The translations under genes were made by a program, and so were the position numbers. Below the pieces are notes generated by a model. It did no database searches. It had not been told where the DNA came from and saw nothing but the letters and a program-made list of their open reading frames with translations. From NCBI GenBank assembly GCA_037954235.1, contig JBBMOA010000003.1, positions 13,212,223-13,276,222 of the forward strand: a DNA stretch of 64,000 nucleotides, given 5' to 3'. This DNA comes from Aulostomus chinensis (Eukaryota > Chordata > Actinopteri > Syngnathiformes > Aulostomidae). Below are positions 57,181 through 64,000 of this stretch, piece after piece (the stretch's first letter is position 1; every line of letters begins with the position of its first letter).

Positions 57181-59485
57181 TGACTGGGCGGGGTAGGGTC
57201 AGAGGGGCCAATGTGAGATTGATGGCCCGCCTTCACTCATGTCAAATCACCTGTCAGCATGCCCCTGGCACTGAATCCATTTTGTTCCAAGCCACCATTA
57301 ACCTTGGACCACTTGGATTCATTCCCCGTCTCCATGGATCAGGCCCTCACAACCTTTGTCTACTACAGCTGCCAACCTAGTTACTGGCCTCAACTTTTAT
57401 CATGTTCACTGAGCTTCCATCAACACGGCTAACTTTTAAATAGTAAACAAGGAAATGCATGACGCAGAGTTGTACTTCCTCACCAAGGGTTTTGAGGCAC
57501 TCAAGAGCAAGACAGCATCAGAAATGTGTCATCCATTTTAGTTTTGTTGCTCCGCTGTATTTGGTGAGTTTCCAAGTCCTCATGAAATCAAAAAAGATAC
57601 AGTACAAGTGCTTGCACTGGTTCTCACTTGTATTATACAACAAAAGTGACCCAAAAGCTATTACCAGAGAGTTGTTTTGAAGATTTTTCTTTGTAAGATT
57701 TTAGAGTACATGGGTCAAACTACTTTATCAGAATCACAAAAGGCCTCAGTGGTAACAAATGGCAATAAATAAACTTGCACCTTAAAATTTGCAGCTTCAC
57801 AGAGAGACTCGGATCAAGTCTTTGCTTTCGTACTGGAACCAGTATCAATTCAGTCGTACCTGCTGAGTCACATCGCTACAACTCACATACGTAACAATTA
57901 TGTAATATGAAAGCAGTTTGAGGGAAAAATGGTCACACCAAATATATTTAAAAGCCGACCAATGCGCAGCTTTTGATAGGCGTCACCCCCCTGGAGTAAC
58001 ATCTGCTCGAAGCAGCAGCAGCGTTCCAGCAGCTAACAGTAGCAGCAGCCCGTTACCTGTAGCCAGGGTCACGACAACAATGGCCATGAAGATGAGTACA
58101 ACATGCATCTACCTCAGGCAGAAACTTTACTGCTAATTAACCAACTTGTTGTTTAATTTGTTTTTTGATGTAAGTTCTGTACTTCTCTTGGCTGATGTTA
58201 ACTTGGCATTTACAGCACCACTGACATTTTCATTATCATCGCCGTCATCACTATCACCAGCTTCTCCTAAGTCCCTCTTATTGATTGACAGGTCAGCCTG
58301 TCCCGTTGTCAACACAACCTAGAATGGCTCCCTGGTTCAGGAGGCTGCTTCACAGGGAGGAGAGAATGAGTGTCACACGAGCAGGGAACACTTATGTTTT
58401 GTGTGGTGGTATAAACGAATAATATTTTCTGGTTGAAATTAAGAATTAAATGTGAGCAAATCAGAGGAAGTTTGGATTCTGTTTTGTTTCTTATTGTTAA
58501 TTATATTTTTGTATATTCAACATTTTACATTGTAACTGTGCAGTTAAATTTTTCATAGTGAGCCATGACTGTCTGGACGTTGTTCCACACGAATCTGGAC
58601 ACAGAACTTAGCTGTATAAGGAAAAATACTTAAAACTTAAGCAGGCTTCAAAGAAATATTGTTGTTCGTGTTCAAATACGCTCTTTTGTTGAGGTTTGTG
58701 TGTGGTTCAATCATTTTGAATGTGGAAAACCTCAAACAGCATTTTAAAAATTGAAATTTAAGGAAAAAATTGGCGAAAATAAATTTAGGCGGCTGTCCAG
58801 TGGTGTGATGTTCACACTCTGAATCCTGCGATCTGAGATCAGATCTCTGTGGGATGTTTTGCAAGTGCTGTGTAAGAGTGACTTTTACTCACCCAGCCAG
58901 CTAAAGGGTGAGGCAATCTCATCACTAGATGAGTCATGACACTATAGAGCCTACAACATGGTCACCTCTTATAACCTATAGTGCAATTTCAAGCAGCCAA
59001 GTACATTTATGCATGTAGTTTGTGTCATTTGCAAACTCTCTGTTTCTGATAACTGATAACCAGTTGAGGGTGTTTTTTTATAATTGGCCCATGAACTGGG
59101 CAGTGCAACATTCCTCCGGTGGCTGACGTTTAATTGATCGATTACTTTGAAAGTTAAAATTAACCTAAGTTTATTTTCATAAATTAGCCAAACAAACACC
59201 GTCAAACTGTTACTGTGACACGTTCCCTTCCAAGGATCCTGTTTTGACGGAAAAGCCGTCAATATGTTTTTGTGAAGAAAAAGTCGGCTGTTAATCCGGT
59301 TCTGCCTCGAGGCCTCTTATCCCTCAAAGCTTTAATCTGCAACTGTAACCACTTTTCGATAAGTGTACAGTACTGCCATTGTTACGTGCGGTTGTGCGGG
59401 ATCTGATATTGTATGATCCATCTATACATGAAGCATGGTTATGAGCAGATGTTTGATCATTTCACAGGCCTATAAAAGGGCGATT
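57181..59485. other. No gene recognised
   Basis: AT-rich. A CAG/CAGC-rich patch lies at about 58010-58055. Nothing else identified. Confidence 0.5.
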
Positions 59486-59592
59486 GGGCTGCCAGTGGCC
59501 GCTGTAATATTGATTGATGGTGGGCAGGTGGGGGCCACTGCGCTGCCCTCAGACAGACTCTGTTTATTTATACAGTCTGCCGTCTGCCCACC
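59486..59592 (+). other. Two consecutive potential hairpins
   Basis: Hairpin 1 pairs GGGC and CAGTGGCC (59486-59500) with GGCCACTG and GCCC (59533-59548) around an internal loop and a 32-base loop. Hairpin 2 pairs cagacagact (from about 59552) with cagtctgccgtctg (to about 59586) over a tttattta loop with a small bulge. These could be RNA structures or inverted binding sites. No known structured RNA is recognised. Confidence 0.35.
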
Positions 59593-62031
59593 TTACCCAC
59601 CACAGGGCTACATTCGCTGAATTTACAGTCGTCAGGAGAAAAAAAAATATGCTAATGATGACACGTAGCCCTGAGGAGAAACAAAAACATTTTCAATCCA
59701 AACTTTCCACAGCGGTATCAGTTATATCCAGCTAAATCTTGTGCACGTTCAGCAGCAATACGGAGCGTACAGTATCTCAGCTCTCCACAGTACCAATCCA
59801 TTATTTGCTTCTCTGTCCCCTGGGGCATACATAAATTGGATCCAATAATGAGAGGCAGTAATGATTGTCTTTGCATATTTGGTCTTGATTTTCAATTATA
59901 TATTGCTGATATTATTGTTCTGAATGCTGTGCAGTGTGGTATTAAATTGAACTTCTCCACAGAAATGAAATGAACATGCAAAGGAAGCACTGTTTTCAAG
60001 CAAGGTTTTAGTACAGCCAACCTTCCCAAAAGGGCTTATTCAAATCTGAAATTGCTCTGAAGCTTGTGTGACATTTACGTTGTCTTCAAGGTGCTGCAAA
60101 GTTTCTGCTGCTTTTCTCGATCAAGTCGTTGATGGCAAAAGTCACATAATGCAAAAGTAAGAAGAAGTGTATATTCAATTTCTGTGACACACACATAGAC
60201 TGAAAAAAATGAGAGAGGGGGAGATAGTCCTCTCCACACCATTAAGGCTGCTGAATAGTGAAGTCCCTGTTCCATTCCAATTTTCTAAGCTTTGAAGCAG
60301 TCAGTGGTTGGATGTGGGCTGCCTCACAGAGCGTGTCTTCTGTTCCACTGAGCACACACTAGCTTAGGGATCAGCCTGTGTCCCTGACAGGAATATGTGC
60401 CACTGACTGTTGGCCTGTCCACTGAACAGAGCTGCAAGCCTCAGATCAGTGGCATTGGCTGGCCTACGGGTTGTTCTTTATGGCTGTATCGCTGAGTGGC
60501 TGGCTCTCTGCTGTGCAGCCCTCCAGATGGATGCTGGGACAGCGGAGGCCACAGGGCTGAAAATCCCATCAAGCTGCAGTTCCAGGCCCTTGCACTGAGA
60601 AGATGAAGCTCCCCGGCACGCCAGGGGACACGGGCCAAACCCTTCTGCACCTCCATCACCTCCCAACCCCAATCCCTTCATACCCCTCTTTCCTTCCTCT
60701 CTTCATCCCTCGCCTTCCCCTTTTTCTTCCTTCTACTGCAAGCCCAACCAGCCAGAATATGGAGTGTGGCCCTCGGGGTCTGTGGCCCCCGCTTGTTAAA
60801 TAAAGGAGCTGACTGGCTGATTGATAGACCCTCACCAGTCCCTGCACCTCACGTTTCTCGGTTTGCTGCTTTATATACGAAGCCTTTGTTGGCCAGGCCT
60901 GCGTTAGCTTTTGTTAAATGCAATTGTTGATGGATGGCACCAATTTTCTTCCAAAACCCAGATGAGCAACCTAAGCACCCTTCCCCCCTTCCCTGTTTCC
61001 CCTCAGGTAAACCCATGAGCATAAAGGGACAAGAGTGCTATAAAACATTATCAATCAAACAACCTTGTGCACGGCAACATACACTCCAGTGCTGTTTTGA
61101 CAGGACAGTCACTTTTTCCTGACGTGGTGACGGCATTTGTGACACAGAACATAATGCAGCAGGGGAAAAAAAAGAATAGAAAACCTCAGAAAGTCAAAGT
61201 GTGAACAGGATCAATCAGCCTTTATAAGCAGGTCTTCCTGTGTCTGATCAACCCACATGTACATGTGTGTGTGTGCGGCGAGTAAGGGGTCGCAGTTTAA
61301 AGGTCTCGGCTGCATGTCTCCTTTTGCAACTCCACAGTGTTTCGTCAGTTTCAGCATGTTTCTCTTGCTCCCTCTTCCATTCGGTCCATCTTTTCCTCAG
61401 TGATACTTATGTGATCGGAAGATGTTCAATCTAGAGCAGAACACACAGGACACCAGAGTCTGCTGCACCAATAATATGAATTTTATTCACCATCTATGAG
61501 AGTAAAAACTTGTCTCAGTGCAGCTGAATGATGTCAGTGCCTCCTACTAATAGGCCTAATTGCATGCTATAATAAAAGGAGGAGTCAGATAACCTTGATA
61601 TTTAATGCAGACAACTAAATAAATGAACAACCTGAAAATATATGAACAGAATGTGGAGTTAGGCTGCACTACCAAGGAAGTCCACTGAGTTATGCTTTAA
61701 AGAAGGGATTTTTTTTATATAAAGACCACAGACTATGACTAAATTACCACAATAAACCAAGTTAACTAAATGTTTAGAAAGGCTATAATTGAACTTTTCA
61801 CAGCGGACTAAGACAACTCAAACCGCACAGTATTGCAAGCCTGTGAGATGCTACCCCACCACCAAAGTCAAACGAGGAAAAGTGGCTCAGTTAATTAATT
61901 ACAGCCTCTAAGTCTAATAAATCTTGGGAGAGCAGTGGTTTGCTACTCTATTAGTATATTAACAAAAACAGATATATCAATATACAGAAGACAACTTAGA
62001 CAGCATTTTACAAATCATATCAAATGGAAGG
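59593..62031. other. No gene recognised
   Basis: Contains a GC-richer stretch at 60400-60620 and a pyrimidine-rich tract at 60655-60740. Neither shows a recognisable gene. Confidence 0.45.
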
Positions 62032-62405
62032 GGTAGCACGGTGGTGCAGTGGTCAGCACTGTCGCCTCACAGCAAGAAGTTTCTGGGTTCGAGTCCTGGC
62101 TCCATCACAGGATCTTTCTGTGTGAGTCTCCATGTTCTCCCTGTTCCTGTGTGGGTTCTCTCTGGTACTCCAGCTTCCTCCCACAGTCCAAAGACATCAA
62201 GAGTGGACGAGGCTGATTGATACTCTAAATTGACCGTAGGTGTGACTGTGAGTGTGAATGGTTGTCTGTCTCTATGTGTTGGCCCTGTGATGGACTGGTG
62301 ACCTGTCCAGGGTGAACCTGCCTCTCGCCCGTTGATGCTGGGATAGGCTCCAGCCCCCCCATGACCCTTAACAGGAATAAGCGGAAGAAAATGGATGGAT
62401 GGATA
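62032..62405 (+). mobile_element. SINE-A, best preserved full-length copy
   Basis: Head GGGTAGCACGGTGGTGCAGTG. A box TGGTGCAGTGG (62042-62052) and B box GGTTCGAGTCC (62086-62096) both fit RNA polymerase III consensus. The whole body and 3' part are present. The tail, gaataagcggaagaaaatgg followed by three GGAT units, nearly equals the end of the LINE at 49909-49948. It carries no protein; the open frames across it are common to all copies because the copies are alike, not because they code. Among the copies here it is the best reference for the family. Confidence 0.95.
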
Positions 62406-64000
62406 AGATATAATTTCATTGCACTTAGAAGAGGACATTTGCATGTTTTTGCACAGTTTAACTTACCAAAGAAAAATAAAAGATCATTTTTAATTTGTGG
62501 AAAATTAAATATATTGTTGAGTTTTCATACAGTTAAACTTTTTTTAATATGTATTGATTGCATAGTTTGTCTTTTATGAAGTTACATCCTACCTCAATAA
62601 TGTTGTTATCATAATTTGCCAGCAAGCTCATTCTTGAGAAAATTGTATTGCAACAATGTCCAAAACTCTGTTGAATCATGAGTTATGTGTATCCTCACAT
62701 CCCTAAACAAGAATGTTACCATTCTATTTTAGCTACAAACAATTTTGAGATTAATTGACAAATGAAAATATGTTTTACTTTGCAAAGGTGACCAGCCTGG
62801 AGATTATAAGGTACTCCTCCAGCAACACGTGGCCCAGATCCCATCAGCCTTGTCGCCCTGAAGCTTCACGCATCTCTGTGTTCGTTGGACTGATCTGGAA
62901 ACACGGAGGGAAAAAAAAATCAGATTTGGTTGTTTATTACGTCGAATTAAAGTGTTTTAGGTCTATTTTTCAAGTGACGTGGCTGCTGAAAGGGACTCTC
63001 TCAGCAGGGAGATGTGAGAGAAGCTCAGCCTGTCTGAACGGTGGGCAGATTGGAGATGAAAAAGCTTGGTTTTAACAATTGCATAAACTAGTGAGTTAGT
63101 ACTTACAAGCTTGGATGGAAGAGAAGCTGAATGGAGAGGTGAAGTCTAACTAGCCAGGTGGGAGTTTTGGTGCTTGGTCCCTACCCAGAGGGCAGGGACT
63201 AGCCGCGATGGAAGGAAGGACGACACAAGCTTAAGTTATTAGGCAACTAGCATTGCAGATTTTCATCTGTAAGAAGCACTTCAGACTGCCATGTAAATTC
63301 ATGTTAACGTCTGTTAATGGGAATTTCTTGGCAGCACAGAAAACTTGGAACAGCCGGAAATTGATGTTTTACTTAAATTCCTGGCAGTTTCACAGATTTG
63401 AGAAGCTCAGCAGTGACCCCCCAGCTCCGAGGTTTCAGGTGTAAATACATGCAAACACAAATATGAGGGCAGGGAAGGCCTGACTGTTGACAGGCAGCAG
63501 GGGAATTCTGACTCAACTCATTTTTCACTGAGAAAACCTGGAGAAGCTAGCGGCGAAACATGCTGCTCGCTCATAATAAAGTCTCAGTAAAATCTCTCGG
63601 TGTCAGTCATTCTTTGCCTATTATATTATTTTATGTTAGCCAGACCGCTGCATCTAAACATGTCATGTTTGACATCGGTCTCCAAGACAGGAAGTGGACT
63701 TTTGAGAAGAAACCCCCCATTGAAGTGATTGGCCATGCTATTTCTGCAAGCAAGAGAGGAAACATGTTAAAAGAAAACTAGGATGGAGGAGGATGCATTC
63801 CATGCGTCATGCCCAGAGACAGAAGGGCTGACATTACATTAGGTGAGACACAAAGCTTATGATTGAACTTTTTTATTAATGTTTGCTTGTTAACAGTAAG
63901 CTGTGGCATCAGTGCAGGTTGGGTTTGGTATATGATTTTCTGGTTTTGCTCAGGTCTGGGTCTTAGTATTGAACTATTACACAGTTCTACTCTGGGTGGT
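62406..64000. other. No gene recognised
   Basis: AT-rich. A segment at about 63500-63610 (ctgagaaaacctggagaagc, tagcggcgaaacatgctgct) reminds me of retroelement 3' ends that carry a GAAGC...GGCGAAAC word, but it is too short to assign. Confidence 0.4.

Noticed and set aside
57051..57380. 109-codon plus-strand gene
   Set aside because: No recognisable domain, and the GC-rich patch leaves frames open by chance. Regulatory motifs explain the density better.

Overview
The window is most likely nuclear, non-coding DNA from a bony fish (percomorph-type teleost). The grounds are: no prokaryotic gene layout and no long open frame; moderately AT-rich sequence full of (GT)n/(CA)n microsatellites; repeated tRNA-derived SINEs ending in (GGAT)n; a LINE of the fish Rex3/RTE kind; and a processed pseudogene whose decayed protein matches vertebrate AIMP2. 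I could not recognise one intact protein-coding gene. The short open frames are chance frames, microsatellite translations or shadows of repeats. The window could be intergenic or lie inside a very large intron.

Layout. 0-6.3 kb: unremarkable, with one SINE-A copy at 2.3 kb. 6.3-6.8 kb: decayed 3' end of an RNase H-bearing LINE. 9.8-10.4 kb: a GC-richer unexplained block. 14.1 and 26.8 kb: two copies of a dispersed repeat carrying a long (GT)n. 16.0 kb: a chimeric SINE. 16.7-17.0 kb: facing GT and CA arrays. 17.8 and 21.2 kb: copies of a second dispersed repeat. 24.9-25.2 kb: an element between two GT arrays, followed by a promoter-like patch. 28.8-29.4 kb: SINE-B nested in SINE-A. 34.0-37.0 kb: four SINE-A copies, two of them a head-to-head inverted pair. 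37.5-37.8 kb: G-quadruplex-prone sequence beside an exon-like segment. 42.2 kb: a 28-bp minisatellite. 46.9-47.7 kb: the aimp2 retropseudogene. 48.4-50.1 kb: SINE-A, then a 5'-truncated LINE inserted in a CATG/GCTA-rich repeat. 50-62 kb: mostly plain sequence with a few regulatory-looking or foldable patches. 62.0 kb: the best preserved SINE-A.

The pieces fit together as a retrotransposition story rather than a gene system. SINE-A ends in nearly the same tail as the LINE at 49.9 kb, which suggests that this LINE family moved SINE-A. SINE-B later landed in a SINE-A copy. A chimera joins a SINE-B head to a SINE-A tail, and a cellular mRNA (aimp2) was copied into the same window. I found no evidence for a new enzymatic or defence system. 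The most useful leads are the SINE/LINE pairing, the chimeric and inverted SINEs, the unnamed GT-bearing repeat, and a few exon- or enhancer-like segments that need comparison with other fish.
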